This document shows, one piece after another, positions 1-5,086 of a stretch of 22,136 nucleotides of DNA. Below the pieces are notes generated by a model. It was given only the letters and a program-made list of their open reading frames with translations. It did not search any database and was not told where the DNA came from. Origin of the DNA: a virus. The stretch lies in the IMG/VR virus record IMGVR_UViG_3300042566_000619, positions 1 to 22,136 of that record, one strand, 5' to 3'. Position 1 is the stretch's first letter; every line of letters begins with the position of its first letter. The position numbers and the translations under genes are program-made.

Positions 1-753
1 CACTTCGGTGTCATTGACGGGGCCCCTGATTTCATGGACGTAGAAGAAGTCAGACGGGTCAAGGCTGCGATCGACGCACGTGTTCAGACCAGCGGCATAC
101 CGGTGGGACTCATCGTCTTAGACACGTTATCTCGCGTCACCCCAGACGCAGATGAGCAATCGAAAGAGATGGGTGTGGCGCTTGATCTCGCCACGCGCCT
201 CGCTAAATCCACAGGGGCCTTGGTCCTTATCATCCACCACTCGGGCAAGAACGCTGCTCTGGGTGCGCGTGGCTGGTCGGGCATGAAGGCCGCGATGGAC
301 GTGGAGTTAGAAGTGGCCCGCGTGGATGACGCAGGGCTCGTGCGTTGTTTGACTGTGAGTAAGAACAAAGACGGTGAGGACGGTGCTCAGTTCTTTTTTG
401 CCCTCGAGGGGGTGGAGTTAGGCGTAGACAGCGACCTGAACGCGATCACCTCGGCGGTGTGCAAAGAGGTGGCGTTACCCACGCCCGAGGCAATGGGTCA
501 GAAGGCTTTGAGCGGCTTGCGCTTGAAGGTGTTTAACCACTTGTGGGGGCTTGGCCAGACGGTCGGGATTGAGCCAGAGGCCGTGATTTTGGAGATTGTG
601 GCGGGGATGCCGAAGGTGGAAGGCAAGCGCGACACGCGTAAACAAGTGGCAAAACGGGCGCTGAACGAACTGTGCGACGAGGGGTATTTCAAGGTGGTTG
701 ACGGGTGTATTGACCTGATTATTGAGGAAAAAGAGGGGGCTGGTGACTTGTAA
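1..753 (+). CDS. RepA-like hexameric helicase ATPase (AAA_25/KaiC-type), 5' partial
   Basis: The reading frame is open from the first base, so the gene begins outside the window and its Walker A region is missing; the ATG at 34 is probably internal. What remains shows a Walker B-like strand (GLIVLDT, about codons 36-42), a following strand ending in LIIHHSGK (about codons 74-83), and GARGWSG, all typical of RSF1010 RepA-like and phage AAA_25 ATPases. The C-terminal 80 residues look like a winged-helix domain (RKQVAKRALNELCDEGYF). Family members are ring helicases or helicase-like ATPases of plasmid and phage replication. The gene ends inside a palindrome that opens a repeat-rich non-coding region, which fits a replication locus. 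A recombination or DNA-repair ATPase of the same fold is the main alternative. Confidence 0.8.
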   Translation, partial: HFGVIDGAPDFMDVEEVRRVKAAIDARVQTSGIPVGLIVLDTLSRVTPDADEQSKEMGVALDLATRLAKSTGALVLIIHHSGKNAALGARGWSGMKAAMDVELEVARVDDAGLVRCLTVSKNKDGEDGAQFFFALEGVELGVDSDLNAITSAVCKEVALPTPEAMGQKALSGLRLKVFNHLWGLGQTVGIEPEAVILEIVAGMPKVEGKRDTRKQVAKRALNELCDEGYFKVVDGCIDLIIEEKEGAGDL

Positions 754-764
754 AAAATTACAAG
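747..764. repeat. 18-bp palindrome, copy 1
   Basis: CTTGTAA and TTACAAG flank an A-run (cttgtaaaaaattacaag). The palindrome includes the last codons of the helicase gene and recurs with one base changed at 934-951. It could be an operator, or a small hairpin at the end of the helicase message, although no U-tract follows. Confidence 0.75.
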
Positions 765-770
765 TTGAGG

Positions 771-922
771 TGCAACATTGCAACATTTGCTCATGTTGCA
801 CTAAATGTTGCACTTTGTTGCAAAGTGCCCATAACCCATTGATTTGCAACATAAAAACGGTGGGGGGTTTTATACCCCCCCCGTTATGTTGCACATCGGA
901 TGGGAGGCAATGTTGCGTTGCA
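771..922. repeat. TGTTGCA/TGCAACA heptamer array (iteron-like)
   Basis: Seven exact copies of the heptamer occur in about 120 bp: TGCAACA at 771, 779 and 845, and TGTTGCA at 794, 806, 816 and 887. A near-copy, TGTTGCG, lies at 910. Both orientations are present, and two copies form the outer arms of the hairpin at 846-892. No convincing gene overlaps them. Repeats like these beside a RepA-like helicase gene suggest initiator or repressor binding sites; the role is inferred. Confidence 0.7.
846..892. terminator. Long bulged hairpin between convergent genes
   Basis: The arms GCAACATAA and TTATGTTGC pair over 9 bp. Inside them CGG, a bulged T and six G pair with eight C and a G, around the loop TTTTATA. 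It lies between the rightward helicase gene and the leftward 89-aa gene, so it could end or protect both messages. It lacks a clean U-tract on either side and is therefore not a textbook intrinsic terminator. It may instead be part of an origin, since its outer arms carry the heptamer repeat. Confidence 0.5.
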
Positions 923-933
923 TGAGTGAGTGT

Positions 934-951
934 CTTGTAAAAAAATACAAG
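934..951. repeat. 18-bp palindrome, copy 2
   Basis: cttgtaaaaaaatacaag differs from the copy at 747-764 by one base. The two copies bracket the heptamer array and the hairpin, which gives the whole 205-bp region an approximate mirror layout. Confidence 0.7.
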
Positions 952-973
952 AGAATAAAAAGGCTGGTAAAAC

Positions 974-1243
974 TTAAATTTCCGCGCCCGCGGCCCGCAG
1001 CGCTTTGAGCACTTTGCTCATCGGTAAGCGGTACATGGTGTCACCGATGAGGGCACGCAATTGGAAGGGGTAGGTGTCGCCTCGGTTGTCGGTGAACGGG
1101 GTGGGGAACATGAGCAGAGCGCCGGGGGCGGTTGACCCCATCGTGATGACCCCTAAGCACTTGGCGGTGGCCGGGATGCTCGTGCAATAGGCGAGGGGGT
1201 CGGCATCCAAGTGAATCGTGGCAAAGCCTTTGAGGTAGTCCAT
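974..1243 (-). CDS. Unknown 89-aa protein, last gene of leftward operon
   Basis: I do not recognise this protein. The frame stays open far upstream into GC-rich repeats, but the ATG at 1243 is preceded by AAAAGGA at good spacing, and from there the sequence looks like a normal globular protein (MDYLKGFATIHLDADP at the N-terminus). It has no transmembrane segment and two cysteines without a metal motif. It is separated from the upstream leftward gene by about 450 bp of repeats and may therefore be expressed on its own. Its stop faces the structured region at 747-951. Confidence 0.7.
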   Translation of the reverse strand: MDYLKGFATIHLDADPLAYCTSIPATAKCLGVITMGSTAPGALLMFPTPFTDNRGDTYPFQLRALIGDTMYRLPMSKVLKALRAAGAEI

Positions 1244-1370
1244 GGTGGTCCTTTTTAGAAATTGTAGCGTTTCGATTTTTGAATTGAGTTTGATTCGATT
1301 TTGGAATTTGCCTTGGGCTTTTTTCTGGGCGGGCCTTGGCAATTGTCGGTGGACTGACTTGGCTGGTCCT

Positions 1371-1454
1371 CGCGCCCGCGCACGCGCCCGCGCACGCGCC
1401 CGCGCCCGCCCGCCCGCGCACGCGCACGCGCCCGCGCCCGCGCCCGCCCGCGCA
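1371..1454. repeat. Alternating CGCGCC/CGCGCA hexamer tract
   Basis: About fourteen six-base units of the form CGCGCC, CGCGCA or CGCCCG run back to back. Apart from C-C steps the tract alternates purine and pyrimidine, a pattern associated with left-handed (Z) DNA. It is almost pure G+C, unlike the surrounding genes. Confidence 0.8.
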
Positions 1455-1549
1455 CTGGCTGGGCTGGGCTGGGCCCAGAGCGGGCCCCAGAGGGCCCCAG
1501 AGGGCCCAGAGCGGGCCTCTGAGGCGCTTGCTGGGCTGGGCTGGGGTAA

Positions 1550-1623
1550 GTGCTGGGGGCTGGGCCCCGAGCGCCCCAGAGGGCCCGTGCTGGGGGCTGG
1601 GCCCCAGAGGGCCCCGAGCGCCC
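1550..1623. repeat. Two tandem 37-bp units with swapped inner modules
   Basis: Both units (1550-1586 and 1587-1623) begin GTGCTGGGGGCTGGGCCCC. They then carry the same two short blocks, GAGCGCCCC and AGAGGGCCC, in opposite order. A third partial unit starts at 1624 and folds into a hairpin (GTGCTGGGCC, AGT, GGCCCAGAGCAC). Further GGGCCC palindromes lie at 1465-1545. Confidence 0.75.
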
Positions 1624-1640
1624 GTGCTGGGCCAGTGGCC

Positions 1641-1689
1641 CAGAGCACAGAGCACAGAGCACAGAGCACAGAGCACAGAGCACAGAGCG
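1641..1689. repeat. CAGAGCA heptanucleotide tandem repeat, seven copies
   Basis: Six exact CAGAGCA copies are followed by CAGAGCG, stopping 3 bp short of the stop codon of the leftward 64-aa gene. The unit length is not a multiple of three and the tract lies outside any supported gene. Repeats of this kind commonly change copy number by slippage. Confidence 0.9.
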
Positions 1690-1692
1690 GGC

Positions 1693-1887
1693 CTAGCGCC
1701 CACGGCCAGCCCAGAGCACGGCCAACAACACCACGGGCGAGGCCATCACGGCCCCAGCGGCCAGCACCACGGCCCAGACAACGTGAGCGCCCGAGGCTTT
1801 GAGGCTGGGGGCCACAAACCCCAGCACGTGGGCCGTGGCCCACGCCAGCGCTGCGGGTACGACTAGCAAGGTGAGGGCTACGATCAT
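1693..1887 (-). CDS. Small two-helix membrane protein (64 aa)
   Basis: The protein is almost entirely hydrophobic, with two predicted membrane helices (about residues 2-26 and 36-60) joined by a short SLKASGAH loop and ending in GRGR. The start at 1887 is chosen because its ATG overlaps the TGA stop of the upstream peptidase gene (ATGA) and AAGGGG stands at good spacing; a longer frame from 1947 would overlap the peptidase and add a polar, unrelated N-terminus. Size and topology would fit a small holin, but lysis genes are not otherwise visible here, so the role is unassigned. The gene is probably translated by coupling to the peptidase. Confidence 0.7.
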   Translation of the reverse strand: MIVALTLLVVPAALAWATAHVLGFVAPSLKASGAHVVWAVVLAAGAVMASPVVLLAVLWAGRGR

Positions 1888-2834
1888 TGCAAGGCCCCTT
1901 TGCGCCACGGTGACGTGGCGATACCTGTCTGGGGGTCCGTGTCCCACTCGGTCCAGCTTTCGGCCTGTGGGGGTGTTTTAGGGCTCGCGCTGGGGGTGCT
2001 GGGGTTTGAGGTCCAGAAGTCGGGACCGTACAGGCTGGAGCCCGAGCCCCAGAGGGTCCCCGAGTCTATCTCGAGCGCGTACGGGTCGCGGGCCGTGGGC
2101 AATTCGTCCCACGGGATTTCAACCACGCGGGCCATGAGCGCGAACAAGTGAGGGATTGAAAGCGTTTCCTTACTGGTGTGCTCGTTCTGGTATCCAACGG
2201 AAATATTCGTGCACTCGGGGATTGTGTCGAGAAATTCGGCCGTATCTGTATATACGCCCGTGGGGTCTGGTGCGTACATGAGCGCGTCTGTGCTCAGGCA
2301 ATCACTGAGCGCGTCCGCGAACGTGTCCGAACACGTGCGCCCGTACGACTGGTGAGTGATAACGCTAGAGGTCCCGCGGCGGTCGAACGCGATAGCACGA
2401 TCAAAATGTTCTAACAGTTTGTAATCGGTCTCGGCCAGATAGCGGGCCCCTTTCCCGCCCCTTTCCTCGCCACGCGTAAAAATGTAATACGCGGGTATCG
2501 CGTTCCGTATCAAGTGCAACAGGACCACGATACCCGCGCCATCGTCCGCGCCTAAGCACTGGCCCCGAGTGCGCACTAGCTGGGCTTTGTAGTCGTACCA
2601 GACGGATTGAAAGCCTGGAGCGTGGTGCACGGTGTCTGTGTGGGCCACGAATAGCGTGCGGTGGCTGGGCAGCGTGCGCAAGTCTAGGTGCACGTTTCCG
2701 AACGCGTCTGAGCGGGCCTGTGGTAGTGAGAGCAAATAATCGCGAATAAAGCGGGCCTCTGTTTTGCTGCGGTCTGGGCGGCAATGGGACAGCAAGCGCA
2801 GCACGTAATCAATGCGGGATTGTGTGATTTTCAT
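1884..2834 (-). CDS. Co-catalytic zinc exopeptidase (M20/M28/M42-like), 316 aa
   Basis: A full set of two-zinc aminopeptidase ligands can be read in order: HTD (His65, Asp67), GADDGAG (bridging Asp97 or Asp98), GEERG (catalytic Glu123/Glu124), FDRRG (Asp151) and NEHTSKE (His219). Enzymes of this clan remove amino acids or split small peptides in the cytoplasm. The domain ends near residue 255; the last 60 residues are a Ser/Pro/Trp-rich, probably disordered tail. The ATG at 2834 has AGGAAAA upstream, whereas starting at 2933 would overlap the preceding gene by 79 bp. It follows that gene by 20 bp and overlaps the next by 4 bp. A metallopeptidase of this kind is unusual in a phage; its substrate cannot be told from sequence. 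Confidence 0.85.
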   Translation of the reverse strand: MKITQSRIDYVLRLLSHCRPDRSKTEARFIRDYLLSLPQARSDAFGNVHLDLRTLPSHRTLFVAHTDTVHHAPGFQSVWYDYKAQLVRTRGQCLGADDGAGIVVLLHLIRNAIPAYYIFTRGEERGGKGARYLAETDYKLLEHFDRAIAFDRRGTSSVITHQSYGRTCSDTFADALSDCLSTDALMYAPDPTGVYTDTAEFLDTIPECTNISVGYQNEHTSKETLSIPHLFALMARVVEIPWDELPTARDPYALEIDSGTLWGSGSSLYGPDFWTSNPSTPSASPKTPPQAESWTEWDTDPQTGIATSPWRKGALQ

Positions 2835-2854
2835 TTTTAATTTTCCTGTTTGGG

Positions 2855-4240
2855 TTAGGCGTATGCGGCGTGAGATTCGAGCGTGTTCTGGTGCACTGTT
2901 ACGGTCACGCTTTCCGTGTCGTTGCTGTACCACTCGCCCGTGATTTCATCGCGCCATGCGTCCGTTTCGTCCGCGTACATGGACCCGTTGTCCGCGGCCT
3001 CCGCGAGGTGCACGTAATCGTCCAGATCGTCCACGTGCACGTAATCGTTATTCGAGAGCATTACGGCATTGTCGAGGTGGCAATAGTCCCCGTTTGCCAG
3101 TTCGATAATGTTGTTGTCACTGAGGTAATTCGACACGTACCAATCCCCGTCTACTTCCGTGGCGTGGTCCACGTGTACCCAATACTCGTACGTGTTGCGG
3201 CCCGTGGCGTGCACGTAGCAATCGCTTATGCAGCTATCGCATACGCGGGTGTCCTCGTTGTATCCGGTCCACGTGAATTCGTCCTCTCGCACGTACTCGT
3301 TGCAGTGCTCACAACATACGCGGTCCTCTGTGGTGATATACCCGCACGTGCTCGAATTGAAACCCCCATAATGCGAGATCTCGAAGTGGTCTCCGCAATC
3401 ACTGACGCGCATACAGTCCCCATCAAGGTACGGCATTAAATGCGTGCCCTCGTCCCCGTCAATTTTGGCAAGCTGGGCACCAGTGGCCCACTCTGAACAC
3501 TTTGCATACCCTAATTTTTTGAGCGTGGCCTCAATGCCTTGGTCCGTGCTGCTGTACCCGTCTGGTGTGTCGCGTCCGTATGAGCGAACAAAGTGCGGGC
3601 CCGCGTCCGTACCGTGTCCACTGTGGCACATACAGCGCCCCATGATGTTCCCGTGCGCGTCCGTCCGTATCATCATTGACCAGCCCAGCGCGGGCCTGTA
3701 CACGTTGTAGGGGTGTTCGGTTGCCACGTCAAAATGCCGCCCGTCCATGCACGATTGAGGGCCTTCAATAACGGCCCGTAGCATTGTTTGCATATCGTGC
3801 GTCATTTCGAACGTGTCCGGCGTGACAGTCGCGACTAGATCGCGCAGTGTGTGATCTGGGATGCTGGGGGCGTGGCGCTTGATGTAACGGCCTACTGTGG
3901 TGACAGTTTGGCGGTCCGCGGCCCCGTCCGCATCGTTGCGCGTGTATGCAATTTTGAGCGCGTCCCCGTCCGATACGTGGGGCCACTCTAAGATCATCTC
4001 GCGCCAGTCTGTTACGTACTCGCGTAAGTGGTCAGTAATTAACATTTCCGAGACGGACGGGTGTAATTCAGCGGCCATTTGCTCGCGAGCGTGCCACGGC
4101 CGAGTGCGAATAAAAATGCTTTTTAAAGCCGTAAAAAACTCCCAGAAATCGTGAGGCTTAGAGCCCACGTGATACACGGCCTCGAGGGCCAGTGCTGGGT
4201 TTACGGGACGTGCTGGAAGTGCGGCGAAAAGTGCTGGCAT
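2855..4240 (-). CDS. Cysteine-rich protein with degenerate zinc-ribbon-like repeats (461 aa)
   Basis: I do not recognise a named family. The N-terminal 200 residues look alpha-helical. Cysteine motifs follow: CMC at 203-205, and a probable zinc ribbon from CEHC (310-313) and CDSC (334-337). From 350 on, the protein is acidic and repeats a motif of the form DYVHxDxA (WVHVDHAT, DYCHLDNAV, DYVHVDDLDDYVHLAEA), which resembles the ribbon repeat after loss of its cysteines. MPYLDGD at 269-275 is another distinctive motif. The start has CGGAG at fitting distance. It is the longest gene of the leftward operon, immediately upstream of the peptidase gene. A nucleic-acid or protein binding role is possible but unproven. 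Confidence 0.75.
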   Translation of the reverse strand: MPALFAALPARPVNPALALEAVYHVGSKPHDFWEFFTALKSIFIRTRPWHAREQMAAELHPSVSEMLITDHLREYVTDWREMILEWPHVSDGDALKIAYTRNDADGAADRQTVTTVGRYIKRHAPSIPDHTLRDLVATVTPDTFEMTHDMQTMLRAVIEGPQSCMDGRHFDVATEHPYNVYRPALGWSMMIRTDAHGNIMGRCMCHSGHGTDAGPHFVRSYGRDTPDGYSSTDQGIEATLKKLGYAKCSEWATGAQLAKIDGDEGTHLMPYLDGDCMRVSDCGDHFEISHYGGFNSSTCGYITTEDRVCCEHCNEYVREDEFTWTGYNEDTRVCDSCISDCYVHATGRNTYEYWVHVDHATEVDGDWYVSNYLSDNNIIELANGDYCHLDNAVMLSNNDYVHVDDLDDYVHLAEAADNGSMYADETDAWRDEITGEWYSNDTESVTVTVHQNTLESHAAYA

Positions 4241-4293
4241 TTTGAAAACTCCGAAAAGCGGGCAAAGCGGCCCGTTGCGCGTGGTGAAAATAA

Positions 4294-4389
4294 TTAGAAA
4301 TAAACAGCGAGGGTGATATAGGACAAGAGGCCCGCTAAGGCCATGAGGACCAGCGCGATAGCGTCCTCCCAGAATGAATATTTATTCAT
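4294..4389 (-). CDS. 31-aa single-helix membrane micro-protein
   Basis: Translation gives MNKYSFWEDAI followed by one membrane helix (ALVLMALAGLLSYITLAVYF). The ATG at 4389 lies inside the end of the upstream 39-aa gene (8 bp overlap) and has GAGG at good spacing, so it should be translated by coupling. It is followed after 53 bp by the large cysteine-rich gene. Function unknown; a charged N-terminus and single helix are compatible with a tiny holin, antiholin or membrane-complex modulator. Confidence 0.6.
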   Translation of the reverse strand: MNKYSFWEDAIALVLMALAGLLSYITLAVYF

Positions 4390-4501
4390 CGCTGGCCTCA
4401 CGTTCGAAAATGAAAAGGTCTGGCTTAGGTGCACTGGGCGTGCAAACTAGCCAGAGCGGAAGGCCGATAAATAAGGCCCCGAGTAGAAGGGTCTCGATCA
4501 T
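4382..4501 (-). CDS. 39-aa single-helix membrane micro-protein
   Basis: The N-terminus MIETLLLGALFIGLPLWLVC forms one membrane helix, followed by a polar tail ending EREASDE. The start codon comes one base after the stop of the 54-aa gene (TAAGATG) and the end overlaps the next micro-gene by 8 bp, so the three read as one coupled set. The cysteine follows LV rather than a small residue, which does not fit a good lipobox. Only weak ribosome-binding sequence (GGA) precedes it. Function unknown. Confidence 0.6.
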   Translation of the reverse strand: MIETLLLGALFIGLPLWLVCTPSAPKPDLFIFEREASDE

Positions 4502-4502
4502 C

Positions 4503-4667
4503 TTAAAAATTCCAAGGTTTAGCGTTAAGAGACACGGCCAGAGCACGGGCCTCGCGTTTGCCCGCCACTGGGTGCGTGCTGATAACGCCCTTTAGGCCAG
4601 CGTGCGTGCTGATGATTAACTCGAAATTGCCCTTACCACGGGCCTTAAAAAAGTGTGCAAACAACAT
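4503..4667 (-). CDS. Unknown 54-aa protein
   Basis: The ATG at 4667 has GGAG at good spacing, and the stop sits one base before the next micro-gene. The protein is basic and apparently soluble: MLFAHFFKARGKGNFELI, a middle containing two STHxxxKGVI/STHP-like segments, and a KREARALAVSLNAKPWNF end. The ISTH motif occurs twice ten residues apart (ISTHAGLKGV, ISTHPVAGKR). I recognise no family. Likely the first firmly supported gene of the leftward operon. Confidence 0.6.
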   Translation of the reverse strand: MLFAHFFKARGKGNFELIISTHAGLKGVISTHPVAGKREARALAVSLNAKPWNF

Positions 4668-4673
4668 GATGAT

Positions 4674-4811
4674 TCACTCCAAAGTGCGGGCAATTCGCGG
4701 CCCGTCTCGCGTTACTGGTACTGCGCTCGCAAGAGTACTCTTGTTTGTGAATTGATGCAAACGTGTCCACGTTGTACTTAAGTACACGGCAAAAATGACA
4801 AACAAGGCCAC
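4674..4811 (-). CDS. Possible GTG-started 45-aa membrane peptide
   Basis: From a GTG at 4811 the frame encodes a hydrophobic N-terminus (MALFVIFAVYLSTTW) followed by a polar tail and stops 6 bp before the 54-aa gene; that gene's GGAG ribosome site overlaps its final codons. No ATG is available and the ribosome site is weak (CTGGG), so expression is uncertain. Support comes from the tight packing typical of this operon and the membrane-helix character. It could also be unused leader sequence. Confidence 0.3.
   Translation of the reverse strand: MALFVIFAVYLSTTWTRLHQFTNKSTLASAVPVTRDGPRIARTLE
4730..4743. promoter_or_regulatory. Perfect 14-bp palindrome (CAAGAGTACTCTTG)
   Basis: A perfect dyad just upstream of the leftward gene cluster. 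Together with a second perfect 14-bp dyad 43 bp away it could bind a dimeric regulator; there is no other support. Confidence 0.3.
4773..4786. promoter_or_regulatory. Perfect 14-bp palindrome (TGTACTTAAGTACA)
   Basis: A second perfect dyad, AT-centred, between the leftward genes and the 39-bp direct repeats. Both dyads fall inside the doubtful 45-aa frame, so if they are operators that frame may not be a gene. Confidence 0.3.
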
Positions 4812-4836
4812 GATATAACCCAGAGAAATAAGCCCG

Positions 4837-4875
4837 CTAAGGCCCTTAAATGGCCCGTGGTGAGGTTTTCTCGCG
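4837..4875. repeat. 39-bp direct repeat, copy A
   Basis: Begins CTAAGGCCCTTAA and ends CGTGGTGAGGTTTT plus TCGCG. It matches copy B (4932-4970) at 34 of 39 positions. Position between two diverging gene blocks makes a promoter or operator role likely. Confidence 0.75.
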
Positions 4876-4931
4876 AGTGCATACGAAGGCCTTGCCCACG
4901 TGTCGATCGCAGCGCCTGCGAGGTTTCGATT

Positions 4932-4970
4932 CTAAGGCCCTTAACACGGCCGTGGTGAGGTTTTATCGCG
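4932..4970. repeat. 39-bp direct repeat, copy B
   Basis: Starts 95 bp after copy A in the same orientation. Read leftward, each copy gives AAAACCTCACCACGG followed by a near-palindrome TTAAGGGCCTTAG. No clear sigma-70 boxes were seen in the 4812-5086 spacer, and nothing else in it was recognised. Confidence 0.75.
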
Positions 4971-5086
4971 TAGTACGTGGGGACCTATAGGCCCTAGAAA
5001 ATAATCGCTTAAACGTCCATTTTTACTCGGTTATGGTTTACACTCGCGCCATTCATTTGCAAGAAATTACAGGACGTGATACCAAA

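Larger units (their letters stand above)
1244..1692. other. Non-coding GC-rich repeat field
   Basis: This gap of about 450 bp holds no believable gene. Nearly all frames stay open only because the DNA is low-complexity, and the translations are Ala/Arg/Gly/Pro runs. From about 1371 to 1690 it consists of stacked repeats: alternating GC hexamers, GGGCCC-type palindromic blocks, two tandem 37-bp units and seven heptamers. The part next to the 89-aa gene (1244-1340) has ordinary composition and includes that gene's ribosome binding site. On the minus strand the repeats would form a heavily folded RNA between two genes of the operon. Confidence 0.75.

Noticed and set aside
475-894. 139-codon antisense frame spanning the helicase end and the heptamer array
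   Set aside because: Runs opposite a well-supported gene and through palindromes; composition is not protein-like.
1371-1689. CRISPR array
   Set aside because: Repeats are directly adjacent and low-complexity, with no unique spacers of regular length.
1244-1866. Long open frames on both strands through the GC-rich repeats, including N-terminal extension of the 89-aa gene
   Set aside because: Translations are Ala/Arg/Gly/Pro runs forced by low-complexity DNA, frames are open on both strands at once, and the true start at 1243 has a good ribosome site.
1884-1947. Longer start (1947) for the 64-aa membrane protein
   Set aside because: It would overlap the peptidase gene by 64 bp and add a polar leader; the ATGA overlap at 1887 with AAGGGG upstream is better.
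2835-2933. Longer start (2933) for the peptidase
   Set aside because: Overlaps the cysteine-rich gene by 79 bp and adds basic residues unlike the family; 2834 has AGGAAAA upstream.
4382-4501. Lipoprotein (outer-membrane spanin-like) reading of the 39-aa protein
   Set aside because: The residue before the cysteine is valine, which does not fit a lipobox.
4861-4970. T3/T7-like promoter inside the 39-bp repeats
   Set aside because: Only the CCTCAC core matches; the initiation part does not. No phage RNA polymerase gene is in the window. Kept as a hypothesis only.
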